7,616 nt of DNA from DMER64 sp041652255 (GCA_041652255.1 JBAZHT010000081.1:1-7616); one strand, 5' to 3'; shown: positions 1-7,267, counted from the first letter of the stretch. Program-made: numbers and translations. Notes: generated from the sequence alone by a model not told the origin.

Positions 1-1023
1 TCCCATAGAACGTGCATATTGCTGTATTTCTGCCACTTCCCGGCGGGCATAGGGCAGCGTTTTTTGCATCAGGTCTTGCAAAAAGCCATTGACTGTTTCC
101 GGTTTTTTGGCCATGCGTTGTTCCAGGGCATAATCCGAATATTTATCGTACCCCAGCAGGTTGGCGGATTGCAGGCGCAGCGAGACGATTTCCTGTATCA
201 GATCCTGATTGCCGTATTCTTCCAGGCAACGGGAATTGTAGGCCTTCCACATTTGTTCCCTTAGCTCCCTGCGGGTACTGAATTTTAGAAACCCCCCGTA
301 ACTGGGATAATCCAGCGTAAAGACCCATCCGTCCTTTTTTTGAGCTGCGGCAGCTTCCTTTCCCATTTCCTTCATATAGGCAGGAAGGCCTTCCAGGTCT
401 TCTTCAAGGGCAAGATGAAGGGTATATGCATTTGTAGCCGAGAGGACGTTGCTGGAAAATTTCAGGGAGGCCACGGAAAGTTGTTCCTGGATGGCCCCGT
501 AAGTTTTTTTGTCTTCCGGTGGCAAATTGGCTCCGTTACGTACAAAACCTTTGTAGGTTTCTTCCAATAAGCGGGCCTGTTCCTGTGTCAGCTCCGGGGA
601 TGAACGGTCCGGGTATACTTCTTTTACCCGTTCAAACAATGCGGGATTCAGGGATACATACAATTGGTATTCGGTATACAACGGAGACAGCTCCTGTGCC
701 AATTTCTGCATTTGATCGGAAGTATGCGCCTCGTTCAGGTTGTAAAAAATCATGGCAATCCGGGAAACTTCTTCTCCGGCATATTCCAGGGCTTCTATGG
801 TATTGGTAAAAGTGGGAGGTTCCTGGTTAGCGGTAATGGAATCTACCCTGCTTTTGGCACTATCAATGGCACGGATCAGGGCCGGTTTATAATCTGAAAG
901 TTCTATACGGTCAAAAGGAGGAGCCTGGTAAGTATTACCGGGTGTTTCAAGCAAAGGATTGTTTTTCGTCATGGTGCAGGAAGTCAACAGAAATAAAAAA
1001 GTGATCTTGAATAGCATTTTCAT
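1..1023 (-). CDS. M3-family metallopeptidase (Dcp/oligopeptidase A-like) lipoprotein, 3' end outside window
   Basis: The first 341 residues of a longer protein are visible; the reading frame is open to the left edge. Residues 1-16 form a lipoprotein signal peptide: MKMLFK, a hydrophobic core, then lipobox LTSC with Cys16. Residues 22-60 (NPLLETPGNTYQAPPFDRI and following) match the characteristic start of bacterial peptidyl-dipeptidase Dcp and oligopeptidase A, and the long helical segment to residue 341 fits the N-terminal part of the M3 fold. Family members are usually about 680-700 residues. The zinc motif HExxH lies in the second half, so catalytic competence cannot be judged here. The family cleaves short peptides. 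The Cys16 anchor implies an envelope location, and no acidic surface-export signal follows it (TMTKNN), so I infer it faces the periplasm. The ATG at 1023 is chosen because it places the lipoprotein signal correctly; an ATG two codons later is possible. The gene begins 5 bases after the channel gene's stop, with no Shine-Dalgarno sequence, so it is probably the last or a later gene of the efflux operon. Confidence 0.88.
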   Translation of the reverse strand, partial: MKMLFKITFLFLLTSCTMTKNNPLLETPGNTYQAPPFDRIELSDYKPALIRAIDSAKSRVDSITANQEPPTFTNTIEALEYAGEEVSRIAMIFYNLNEAHTSDQMQKLAQELSPLYTEYQLYVSLNPALFERVKEVYPDRSSPELTQEQARLLEETYKGFVRNGANLPPEDKKTYGAIQEQLSVASLKFSSNVLSATNAYTLHLALEEDLEGLPAYMKEMGKEAAAAQKKDGWVFTLDYPSYGGFLKFSTRRELREQMWKAYNSRCLEEYGNQDLIQEIVSLRLQSANLLGYDKYSDYALEQRMAKKPETVNGFLQDLMQKTLPYARREVAEIQQYARSMG

Positions 1024-1028
1024 AAGAG

Positions 1029-2402
1029 TTACAATTCACAGGTAAGAATGTCTCCGCTTAGCAAAAGTAATGATATTTCACAGATTTTTACGTTGTATTC
1101 CACCGTGGAAAGACGCTCTTCCGATTTGAGCAAACTCAACTGTGCTTCACGCAATTCTATACCGGAAAGTTCACGCAGGCGGTAACGTTCCATCGCTATT
1201 TCAAAGTTGCTGCGGGCCACGTTCAGATTGCTTTTTTCAATTTCCCACAATTGCAAGTTGTTTTGGTAGGCCATCCACAAACTGGCCAGGTCGGCCTGCA
1301 GGACATTTTCCATTTGTTCCAGGCGCAACCGGCTGTTTTCAATATTCAGCCGTGCATTGGCCTGTTCCCGCCGGCGGTTCCCGGCGTCGTACAGAGCAAT
1401 ACCCATGGAAGCTCCCAGAGTCGGTCCAAACTGGTTGTTCCGGTCGTAGGTTCCGTTTCCGTACCAGTAATTCCGGTAGCCGTAACCGGCATTCAGTCTA
1501 AGGTACGGGTAATTCCTGCTCTTGATCCGTTTGTAATCCAGTTGTGACAGGGTTTGGTCGCTTAAGGTTTGCAGTAAGGTCGTATTATTCTTCAGCGTGT
1601 TTTGCCACAATTGCGCTTTATCCAGGTCACAATTAAGGGCAATGGACGTATCTGCGGGGACTGTTTTGCGTTCCACATCTTCCAGGGCCATCAGTTTATT
1701 CATGTGGATAACCGATTTTTTAACCAGTTCTACCTGAGTCAGGTAATCGGATGTATCCGCGTTGTAGTCTACCTGTGCTTGTTGATAATCCAGACCGGAA
1801 GAAGCGCCTATCTGGTAACTCTCCTGCACAATGCGCAGCCGTTCTCTTGATAAGGTAACGCTTTTTTGCAAATTGTCCAGCCGTATTTGTTGCCGTATCA
1901 GGTAATAATATTCAGAAGCTACTGAAGCCACAAAATCTTCCACGGTCAGCCGCATGTCCAGTTCTCCCTGTATACTGAGTTCTTTCAGTTTTTCATAGTT
2001 TGCCTGAATGCCGAACCCGTCAAAAAGGGTCCAGTTCACATCAACGCCTGCCTGTACGTTGTTGTTCAGGGAAGAAGCCGTACTTCGTTCCCCATCGGGG
2101 TACAGGTAGTTGTTTTGGTAATAAGTACCACCGTAGGAAGCACTCAGACCCACGGTAGGCAGTTGCCCGGCATTCCCCCGGGTCGCATTGTTTTCCGCCT
2201 GCTGTTCCAGGTTTCTCATGATACGGACCGAATAATTGTTTTGCAGTCCCGTTTCAATGCATGCTTCCAGTGTCATGGGATACGGGGTCCCGTCTTCCGT
2301 AGGATCCTGGCTTCCCGTGGCCGCTAAGGCGGTTCGGGGAACCGCCACGGCCAGGACAATCATGAACCTAACAATCATGAAATTATGTATATGTCTTTTC
2401 AT
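1029..2402 (-). CDS. TolC-family outer-membrane efflux channel
   Basis: 457 residues, typical of the outer-membrane efflux protein (OEP) family. This protein would trimerise into a beta-barrel plus periplasmic alpha-helical tunnel and give the RND pump its exit through the outer membrane. A signal peptide covers about residues 1-28 (basic MKRHIHN, hydrophobic core, cleavage likely after TALA). There is no lipobox cysteine, so it is TolC-like rather than an OprM-like lipoprotein. Two structural repeats can be seen. The first starts near MTLEACIETGLQNN (43-56) and has a strand region at 81-128 ending in WTLFDGF, with coiled-coil helices at 132-240. The second starts near LDKAQLWQNTL (260-270), has strands at 300-340 ending in ALYDAGNRR, and helices at 343-447. 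The start ATG overlaps the pump gene's stop as ATGA and has GGGAGG 7 bases upstream, which supports this start. Odd point: FMIV occurs twice in the signal peptide (residues 8-11 and 13-16) because of a 15-base duplication. Substrate cannot be told from the channel. Confidence 0.95.
   Translation of the reverse strand: MKRHIHNFMIVRFMIVLAVAVPRTALAATGSQDPTEDGTPYPMTLEACIETGLQNNYSVRIMRNLEQQAENNATRGNAGQLPTVGLSASYGGTYYQNNYLYPDGERSTASSLNNNVQAGVDVNWTLFDGFGIQANYEKLKELSIQGELDMRLTVEDFVASVASEYYYLIRQQIRLDNLQKSVTLSRERLRIVQESYQIGASSGLDYQQAQVDYNADTSDYLTQVELVKKSVIHMNKLMALEDVERKTVPADTSIALNCDLDKAQLWQNTLKNNTTLLQTLSDQTLSQLDYKRIKSRNYPYLRLNAGYGYRNYWYGNGTYDRNNQFGPTLGASMGIALYDAGNRRREQANARLNIENSRLRLEQMENVLQADLASLWMAYQNNLQLWEIEKSNLNVARSNFEIAMERYRLRELSGIELREAQLSLLKSEERLSTVEYNVKICEISLLLLSGDILTCEL
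2356..2381 (-). repeat. 15-base in-frame tandem duplication in the channel signal peptide
   Basis: ACAATCATGAA (plus-strand reading) occurs at 2356-2366 and again at 2371-2381, offset exactly 15 bases. On the coding strand this yields FMIVR followed by FMIVL at residues 8-17. It lengthens the hydrophobic core of the signal peptide but leaves an arginine (Arg12) inside it. Confidence 0.75.
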
Positions 2403-5400
2403 TGGAGTTCCTCCCGGTTTTTCTTCTTGCTTCTGTCGGTAGCAATAAACCCATACATGGCCGGGACAATAAACAAAGTCATCAACGTAGAGAAGACCAG
2501 TCCTCCCACTACGGCAACCCCCATGGCTATCCGGCCGTTGGCTCCTTCACCCGCTGCAAAGACCAAAGGCAACAGGCCCAGTATGGTGGAGATACTTGTC
2601 ATCAGTACCGGTCGCAACCGTTGTGCGGCCGCAGCCGTTATGGATTCCATTTTCATCATGCCGGCAGCCTGTTTCTGATTGGCAAATTCCACGATCAGGA
2701 TCCCGTTTTTGGCTACCAGTCCAATAAGCATGATCAATCCTATCTGGCTGAAGATATTCATGGTCTGGCCTGTCCAGCTCATAAGGGCCAGTCCGCCCGC
2801 CAGAGCCAGTGGAACAGTGATCATGACAATGAGCGGGTCTTTGAAACTTTCAAACTGGGCCGACAACACCAAAAAGATCAGTACAAGGGCCAACACCATG
2901 GCAAATACCAGGCTCGAGGCACTCTCGCGGAATTCTTTTGATTCCCCGTCCAGGGCTGTCCGGAACGAGTCATCCAGCACATCGGCTGCAATTCTATCCA
3001 TCTCTTCCAGTCCGTCTCCAATGGTGTATCCCCGGTTCAGGCCGGAAGAAATGGTTGCCGATACAAATCGGTTGTAACGGTACAATTGCGGCGGAGCCAC
3101 GTCTTCGTAGAGGGTAACCAGGTTGTCCAGCTGAATCATTTCTCCCCTGTCGTTACGGATGAAGATGGATTTCAGATCGGCCGGAGTATTGCGTTGCTGG
3201 CGGTTGATCTCTCCCAGGATCTGGTATTGTTTCCCGTTCATGTAAAAATAACCCATGCGCTGACCGCTCAGGGCATACTGCAGGGTTTGCGCAATATTCC
3301 TGGTGGTAACGCCCATGGTATTGGCTTTGTCACGGTCAATGACTATCCGTGTTTCGGGTTTGGTGAATTTCAGGTTCACATCGGCCATCCTCAGCACCGG
3401 GCTTTGATCCACCTGTTCCATGAACAAGGGTATTACTTCCTGCAATTTTTCAATGTTGGGCGCCTGCAAAACGTATTGCACGGGCATGCCTCCCCGCCGG
3501 CCTCCAAAGGTGGACGTTTGCTGGACAAAAACCCGCGCCTGTGTTTCGTTCATGACGCGCTGCGTCATGGCCTCGGCAATTTCCATCTGGCTTCTTTCCC
3601 GTTCCCGGATATCGGGCAGCAATACGTTCACAAAGCCGCCGCCGGTCCAGGATCGCGAGACAAGCGCGCGGTTTTCGTACGCCACGGAATCGGAAATATC
3701 CGCAATGTGATCGGTAAAGTCACGAACATACTCAAAAGTACTTCCTTCCTGCCCGGTCACACGCACGGTGATCTGTGAACGGTCTTCCATGGGAGACAAC
3801 TCGGACGGTATGGTCATCCAGAGCCAGGCAATGATCCCCATCAGGACAAACACCACCGGTATGGCTACCCACTTTATTTTCAGGAAAGCCTTCAACCACC
3901 GGGCATACCCGTTGATCATCCCGTAAAAGAAAGGTTCCGTTTTTGCGTACAACCAGCTTTTTTTGTCTCTTTTTTTGAGAATCTTAGTGGCCAACATAGG
4001 GGTGAAAGTAAGGGCCACCAGTGAAGAAAAGGCCACGGCACCCGCTATTACTATGCTGAATTCCTGGAACAAACGGCCGGTCATGCCCTCCATAAATATG
4101 ATGGGCAGGAATACGGCAATCAGGGTGATTGTCGTGGAGACCACGGCAAAAAAGATCTCCCTGGACCCTTCAATACCCGCTTTCCGGGGCGAAACGCCCC
4201 GTTCAATGCGAATGTATATGTTCTCTGTTACCACAATGGCATCGTCCACCACAAGTCCTACAGACAGGACAACGGCCAGCATGGATAGCACGTTTATGGA
4301 GAATCCGGCCAGGTACATGACAAAAAACGCACCCACCAAAGAAACGGGAATGACCACAACCGGTACCAGCGTAACCCGCCAATCCCTCAGGAAAACGAAA
4401 ATGATGAACACCACCAGGAAAAAGGCAATGAAAATGGTGTTTCTTACTTCCTTGATGGACGCCCGGATGTATTCCGTATTATCGAACATTACCTCTACGG
4501 AAACGTCTTCCGGAAGGTCTTTTTTCATTTGTTCCACACGGGCAATGGCTTCGTCGGCTATCATGATGTGGTTGGCCCCCGGCTGCGGCACAATGACCAC
4601 AATAACCATGGGTACTCCGTCTTTTCGCAAGGCACTGCGGGTGTCCTCGGGCCCCAACTCGGCCCTTCCCACATCCTGAAAACGCACTATACGGCCACGG
4701 TCCTGTTTGATGATCAGGTTGTTGAATTCATACGGTGTTGTCATCAGGCCCAGGGTACGGATGGAAAGTTCAATCTTATCCCCCTCGACCCGTCCGGAGG
4801 GCAATTCCACGTTTTCACGGTCTACCGCGTTTTTCACGTCCATGGGCGTCACCCCGTAACCGGCCATCTTTACCGGATCCAGCCACAGACGCATGGAGTA
4901 ACGTTTTTCCCCCCAGATCATCACACCGCTTACATCCTGAATGGTCTGCAATTGTTCTTTAACGGTAAGCTCTGCAATGTTGCTCACTTCCATCAGCGAC
5001 CGTTTGTCGCTGCGGACGCCTATCTGCATGATGGGTGTAGCATCGGCATCGGCTTTGGATACGGTGGGCGGATCACAGTCACGGGGCAAAAAACGTTGTG
5101 CCCGGGAGACTTTGTCCCTGACGTCGTTGGCGGCCGTTTCCAGGTCTACGCTCAATTCAAATTCTATGGTAATACGCGAACTCCCCTGGCTGCTTACACT
5201 GCTCAGGGAACGGATGCCGGGAATGCCGTTGATGTTTTGTTCCAGGGGCTCGGTGATCTGGTTCATGATCACATCGGCATTCGCCCCCGGGTAACTGACA
5301 TTAACGGTAATGATGGGACGGTCCACGCTGGGGAATTCCCGGGTTCCCAAAAAAGTGAACCCTATAAGACCGAACAGGGTGATCACCAGGACCACCACCG

Positions 5401-5443
5401 TTGCCAGGACGGGTCTTTTTATGCCTAACTCGGAAATGTTCAT
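2399..5443 (-). CDS. RND efflux pump, HAE-1 family (AcrB/MdtB-like) inner-membrane permease
   Basis: 1014 residues, slightly shorter than AcrB (about 1050). This is a homotrimeric proton/substrate antiporter that exports hydrophobic or amphiphilic compounds from the periplasm and outer membrane leaflet. It opens with the family's typical MNISELGIKRPV and first membrane helix (about 11-31). A periplasmic porter region follows (about 35-335, including YPGANADVI and the TEPLEQNINGIPG segment). Helices TM2-TM6 lie at about 335-485 and TM7 at about 525-545. The second porter/docking region spans about 550-840, with a glycine-rich switch-loop-like stretch at 644-653 (TFGGRRGGMP). TM8-TM12 span about 842-1000. 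The proton-relay residues are all present: Asp400-Asp401 in VGLVVDDAIVVTEN (TM4) and Lys912 in LIGLVAKNGILIVEF (TM10). The pump should therefore be active. The start overlaps the adaptor's stop as ATGA with AAGGAGAGG 7 bases before it; the end overlaps the channel's start the same way. The specific substrate is not predictable from sequence. Metal-exporting HME pumps are less likely given the DD motif context. Confidence 0.97.
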   Translation of the reverse strand: MNISELGIKRPVLATVVVLVITLFGLIGFTFLGTREFPSVDRPIITVNVSYPGANADVIMNQITEPLEQNINGIPGIRSLSSVSSQGSSRITIEFELSVDLETAANDVRDKVSRAQRFLPRDCDPPTVSKADADATPIMQIGVRSDKRSLMEVSNIAELTVKEQLQTIQDVSGVMIWGEKRYSMRLWLDPVKMAGYGVTPMDVKNAVDRENVELPSGRVEGDKIELSIRTLGLMTTPYEFNNLIIKQDRGRIVRFQDVGRAELGPEDTRSALRKDGVPMVIVVIVPQPGANHIMIADEAIARVEQMKKDLPEDVSVEVMFDNTEYIRASIKEVRNTIFIAFFLVVFIIFVFLRDWRVTLVPVVVIPVSLVGAFFVMYLAGFSINVLSMLAVVLSVGLVVDDAIVVTENIYIRIERGVSPRKAGIEGSREIFFAVVSTTITLIAVFLPIIFMEGMTGRLFQEFSIVIAGAVAFSSLVALTFTPMLATKILKKRDKKSWLYAKTEPFFYGMINGYARWLKAFLKIKWVAIPVVFVLMGIIAWLWMTIPSELSPMEDRSQITVRVTGQEGSTFEYVRDFTDHIADISDSVAYENRALVSRSWTGGGFVNVLLPDIRERERSQMEIAEAMTQRVMNETQARVFVQQTSTFGGRRGGMPVQYVLQAPNIEKLQEVIPLFMEQVDQSPVLRMADVNLKFTKPETRIVIDRDKANTMGVTTRNIAQTLQYALSGQRMGYFYMNGKQYQILGEINRQQRNTPADLKSIFIRNDRGEMIQLDNLVTLYEDVAPPQLYRYNRFVSATISSGLNRGYTIGDGLEEMDRIAADVLDDSFRTALDGESKEFRESASSLVFAMVLALVLIFLVLSAQFESFKDPLIVMITVPLALAGGLALMSWTGQTMNIFSQIGLIMLIGLVAKNGILIVEFANQKQAAGMMKMESITAAAAQRLRPVLMTSISTILGLLPLVFAAGEGANGRIAMGVAVVGGLVFSTLMTLFIVPAMYGFIATDRSKKKNREELQ
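2410..2415 (-). promoter_or_regulatory. Shine-Dalgarno sequence of the channel gene
   Basis: GGGAGG on the minus strand near the 3' end of the pump gene, 7 bases before the channel ATG at 2402. The spacing is the same as at the adaptor/pump junction and it fixes the channel start at the ATGA overlap. Confidence 0.65.
4185..4201. repeat. Strong GC-rich stem-loop inside the pump gene
   Basis: CGGGGCG and CGCCCCG form a perfect 7-base stem around a 3-base loop, encoding Arg415-Arg420 (RGVSPR) in the cytoplasmic loop after TM4. No T tract follows on either strand, so it is not an intrinsic terminator. It may be only a by-product of codon choice. Confidence 0.6.
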
Positions 5444-6543
5444 AAAGCGTCCTCTCCTTCCACGATCCGGTCAATAATCACATCCAGTCCGGTGCGCAAT
5501 TGCATCACCCCGGAAATGATCAGCGTATCACCCGCCTTTACCCCGCTCAGGGCCTGTACCCGGTTTGCGGTTCGAATCCCGCCGTCAATGATAACCGGCC
5601 GGGCTTTTCCGCTTTTGTACAGGTAAACCAGATTTTCTCCCATCTCGGGGATGATGGCCTCCGAAGGAACGGAAATGGCATCGGGGATCTCGTCTTTCAT
5701 GATCTTTACCGAGACATACCTTCCCGGGAGAAGTTGGTTGCCGGCATTGTGATACAGTGCCCGTACCGTTAAAGTCCTTGTTGCACGGTTGATGCCCGAT
5801 TCCACGGCATATACGTTCGCGCGGAACGTCTTGTCCCGTCCCTGGTCGTCGGTCAGCGTGAATTCTATAGGGGTGCCCTTGTGAATGTCACGGGAATACG
5901 TTTCGGGAACGGAAAATTCGATCTTCAAATCCGAGACTTTTGCCAGGGTCGCGATTTGCGTGCCCGGCGAGGCAAAGGCACCTTCGCTCAGCTGCCGGAG
6001 CCCGATCACCCCGTCAAAGGGTGCCCGCAATTCCGTTTGTGCTATCTGGGCTTTGACCAATTCAATATCGGCCTGCAGCTTATTGTACTCGGTCAGTACG
6101 GCCTGGTAGGCTTCCTGGCTGACGGCATCCCGCTCCAGGAGGGTTTGCTGGCGGTATACCCTGTCCTCTGCCAGCTTAACCTGGGTCTCCAGTTTTTTCA
6201 ATTGTGCCTGCAAGGGGGCGTCATTAATTTTAGCCAGAACAGTCCCTTTTTTAACATACGCCCCTTCCGTAAAATAAATAGCTACGACCTTCCCCGACGT
6301 TTCAAAAGTCAGGTTCACTTCTTCGGCAGGAAGGATATCCCCCGTGGTAATGGTATGGTCGGACATGACATGGGACCTTAGCACTTCTGCATTTACATGA
6401 AGTGTTTGCTGTCCGGTGTGTTGTCCCGGGACGGATCCCGGCTCCTCTCCACTCAACATTCTTTTGAGTAAAGGAAAAAATATAATCAAGCCCAGCACGA
6501 ATAAAGTCAGGGCACCTAAAATCCATCCGGAACGTTTTGACAT
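5440..6543 (-). CDS. RND efflux periplasmic adaptor (membrane fusion protein, HlyD/AcrA-like)
   Basis: 367 residues, the usual length for the family. It bridges the inner-membrane pump and the outer-membrane channel in the periplasm. An uncleaved membrane anchor at residues 7-26 (WILGALTLFVLGLIIFFPLL) follows a short basic N-terminus. There is no lipobox, so unlike AcrA it is not lipidated. Domains in order: membrane-proximal strand 62-80; first lipoyl half 81-110 (GKVVAIYFTEGAYVKKGTVLAKI); alpha-helical hairpin about 111-170; second lipoyl half 171-205 (LRAPFDGVIGLRQLSEGAFASPGTQIATL), containing the typical RAPFDG motif; beta-barrel about 206-282, including GINRATRTLTVRA and LLPGRYVSV; membrane-proximal domain to 367. 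The ATG at 6543 is chosen because it precedes the anchor directly. No Shine-Dalgarno sequence is seen before it, as is common in Bacteroidota. It is the first gene of the pump set and ends in an ATGA overlap with the pump gene. Confidence 0.95.
   Translation of the reverse strand: MSKRSGWILGALTLFVLGLIIFFPLLKRMLSGEEPGSVPGQHTGQQTLHVNAEVLRSHVMSDHTITTGDILPAEEVNLTFETSGKVVAIYFTEGAYVKKGTVLAKINDAPLQAQLKKLETQVKLAEDRVYRQQTLLERDAVSQEAYQAVLTEYNKLQADIELVKAQIAQTELRAPFDGVIGLRQLSEGAFASPGTQIATLAKVSDLKIEFSVPETYSRDIHKGTPIEFTLTDDQGRDKTFRANVYAVESGINRATRTLTVRALYHNAGNQLLPGRYVSVKIMKDEIPDAISVPSEAIIPEMGENLVYLYKSGKARPVIIDGGIRTANRVQALSGVKAGDTLIISGVMQLRTGLDVIIDRIVEGEDAL
5451..5459 (-). promoter_or_regulatory. Shine-Dalgarno sequence of the pump gene
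   Basis: AAGGAGAGG on the minus strand, inside the last codons of the adaptor gene, 7 bases before the pump ATG at 5443. It supports that start and, with the ATGA overlap, suggests translation of the pump is coupled to that of the adaptor. The adaptor's own start has no such sequence. Confidence 0.7.
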
Positions 6544-6574
6544 AATTTGTCTTGTTAATCTAAAAATGAAAAAA

Positions 6575-6602
6575 ATTGATCTAAAATTAGACTTCGATCA
6601 AT
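6575..6602 (-). promoter_or_regulatory. Inverted repeat before the adaptor gene: possible terminator, or operator over the promoter
   Basis: Arms ATTGATC and GATCAAT, 7 bases each and perfect, flank a 14-base spacer that contains most of a second palindrome (TCTAA-AA-TTAGA, 6580-6591). Read on the minus strand, the outer hairpin runs straight into a T-rich tract (6568-6576). That is the layout of an intrinsic terminator for the upstream membrane-protein gene, although the stem is GC-poor and the loop large. Alternatively it is a repressor site for the efflux operon: TAATTTTA (6589-6582, minus), one base off the Bacteroidota -7 consensus TAnnTTTG, lies inside the repeat, 38 bases before the adaptor start. 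No convincing -33 TTTG is seen at the right distance. The sequence alone does not separate the two readings. Confidence 0.45.
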
Positions 6603-6627
6603 GGAAATGGTTTAATACGTAATGGGA

Positions 6628-7188
6628 TTATTTTGAATATGCGTTGACTGCTTTCAACGTTACCGGGAAACTTAGAAAAACCAGCAATGCATAAGCAAAA
6701 CACAACAGGGCCAAAAGCAATGAACGGGTTTCAAAGAAGAACGGGGCGTGAACCGCAAAAGGGATTGTCATCACCAACAGTGCAATGGACACGATCAGCA
6801 AAACCAGAGAGAACGTTTTTTTGGTGGCAAAATAGATCTTTCCCATATTGTACCATTGCAAAACAAGGCCCAGTATCATTCCAAATGCCATTATTTGAAG
6901 CACATACATTTCCAGGTATTGCCTGAAAAACAAAATGGAAACTGCGGTCAGCACGGCAACCAGACCCAGGTAAAACAGGATCTTAATAGGTCTTCTATCG
7001 CCTCCGCAATCATTCGTTTTGTTGATCCCCCAAACAATAAAACAGGCTTCCCCGCCCACGATGAACATAATGGATAGCAAAATGACCTGCAATGCCGGCG
7101 ATGCCAATAATAAAAGCAGACCGCCGGAAATTCCCAGCAGCCCTCCAAGCAAAGAAACACAAACAAGACGTTTATCCGGTATGCCCAT
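6628..7188 (-). CDS. Six-helix membrane protein, HdeD/DUF308-like
   Basis: 186 residues from the ATG at 7188. Hydrophobic segments occur at about 8-28, 33-55, 69-88, 93-112, 126-145 and 154-174, giving six membrane helices, with a short polar loop NKTNDCGGDRRP between helices 2 and 3. The length, the paired-helix pattern and the glycine-rich first helix (LLGGLLGISGGLLLLL) resemble the HdeD/DUF308 group, whose E. coli member is linked to acid stress. That assignment is by general resemblance only; no catalytic motif is visible and the function is unknown. A longer form starting with TTG at 7224 would add 12 residues (MFNFAGVQKILL), but TTG starts are uncommon in this phylum and the ATG leaves room for a promoter upstream. 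It lies 84 bases before the adaptor gene on the same strand, so co-transcription with the pump is possible but unproven, given the inverted repeat in the gap. Confidence 0.78.
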   Translation of the reverse strand: MGIPDKRLVCVSLLGGLLGISGGLLLLLASPALQVILLSIMFIVGGEACFIVWGINKTNDCGGDRRPIKILFYLGLVAVLTAVSILFFRQYLEMYVLQIMAFGMILGLVLQWYNMGKIYFATKKTFSLVLLIVSIALLVMTIPFAVHAPFFFETRSLLLALLCFAYALLVFLSFPVTLKAVNAYSK

Positions 7189-7211
7189 AAGAAGGATTTT
7201 TTGAACTCCAG

Positions 7212-7219
7212 CGAAATTA
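7212..7219 (-). promoter_or_regulatory. Candidate -7 promoter element for the membrane-protein gene
   Basis: TAATTTCG on the minus strand matches the Bacteroidota -7 consensus TAnnTTTG at all but one position and sits 23 bases before the ATG at 7188. A TTG about 22 bases further upstream could be the -33 element, but the spacing is a little long. If real, it would exclude the TTG start at 7224. Short AT-rich motifs like this occur by chance, so this is a weak call. Confidence 0.25.
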
Positions 7220-7249
7220 AACAATTTTTACAAGTTATACACAATTCGC

Positions 7250-7267
7250 TAAAAATCTTTATTTTTA
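7250..7267. repeat. AT-only inverted repeat in the divergent spacer
   Basis: Perfect 7-base arms TAAAAAT and ATTTTTA with a 4-base centre (CTTT). It lies in the 105-base spacer between the minus-strand membrane-protein gene and the plus-strand cupin, 26 bases before the cupin start. It could be a regulator site; it also contains TATTTTTA (7260-7267, plus strand), one base off TAnnTTTG, a possible cupin -7 element. In sequence this AT-rich, such a repeat may also be chance. Confidence 0.35.

Noticed and set aside
3086..4679. Further long plus-strand open frames opposite the pump (3086-3778 and 3963-4679)
   Set aside because: They are antisense to the conserved porter and membrane segments, with no domain and no start signal. 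Their composition mirrors the codons of the pump gene.
5331..5340. The perfect palindrome GGGAATTCCC within the start of the pump gene
   Set aside because: It is a 10-base palindrome inside conserved coding sequence (REFPSV). Such palindromes are expected by chance, and nothing around it suggests a binding site.
4529..5428. A 299-codon open frame on the plus strand
   Set aside because: It lies wholly antisense to the RND pump gene, whose protein matches the family end to end. The predicted peptide is low in hydrophobic structure and has no recognisable domain. It is a shadow frame of a GC-rich gene.
6948..7244. A 98-codon minus-strand frame starting MCITCKNC, overlapping the six-helix membrane protein
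   Set aside because: It overlaps in another frame a gene with a clean six-helix pattern. The cysteine-rich start is not a recognisable motif and the rest is an out-of-frame reading.
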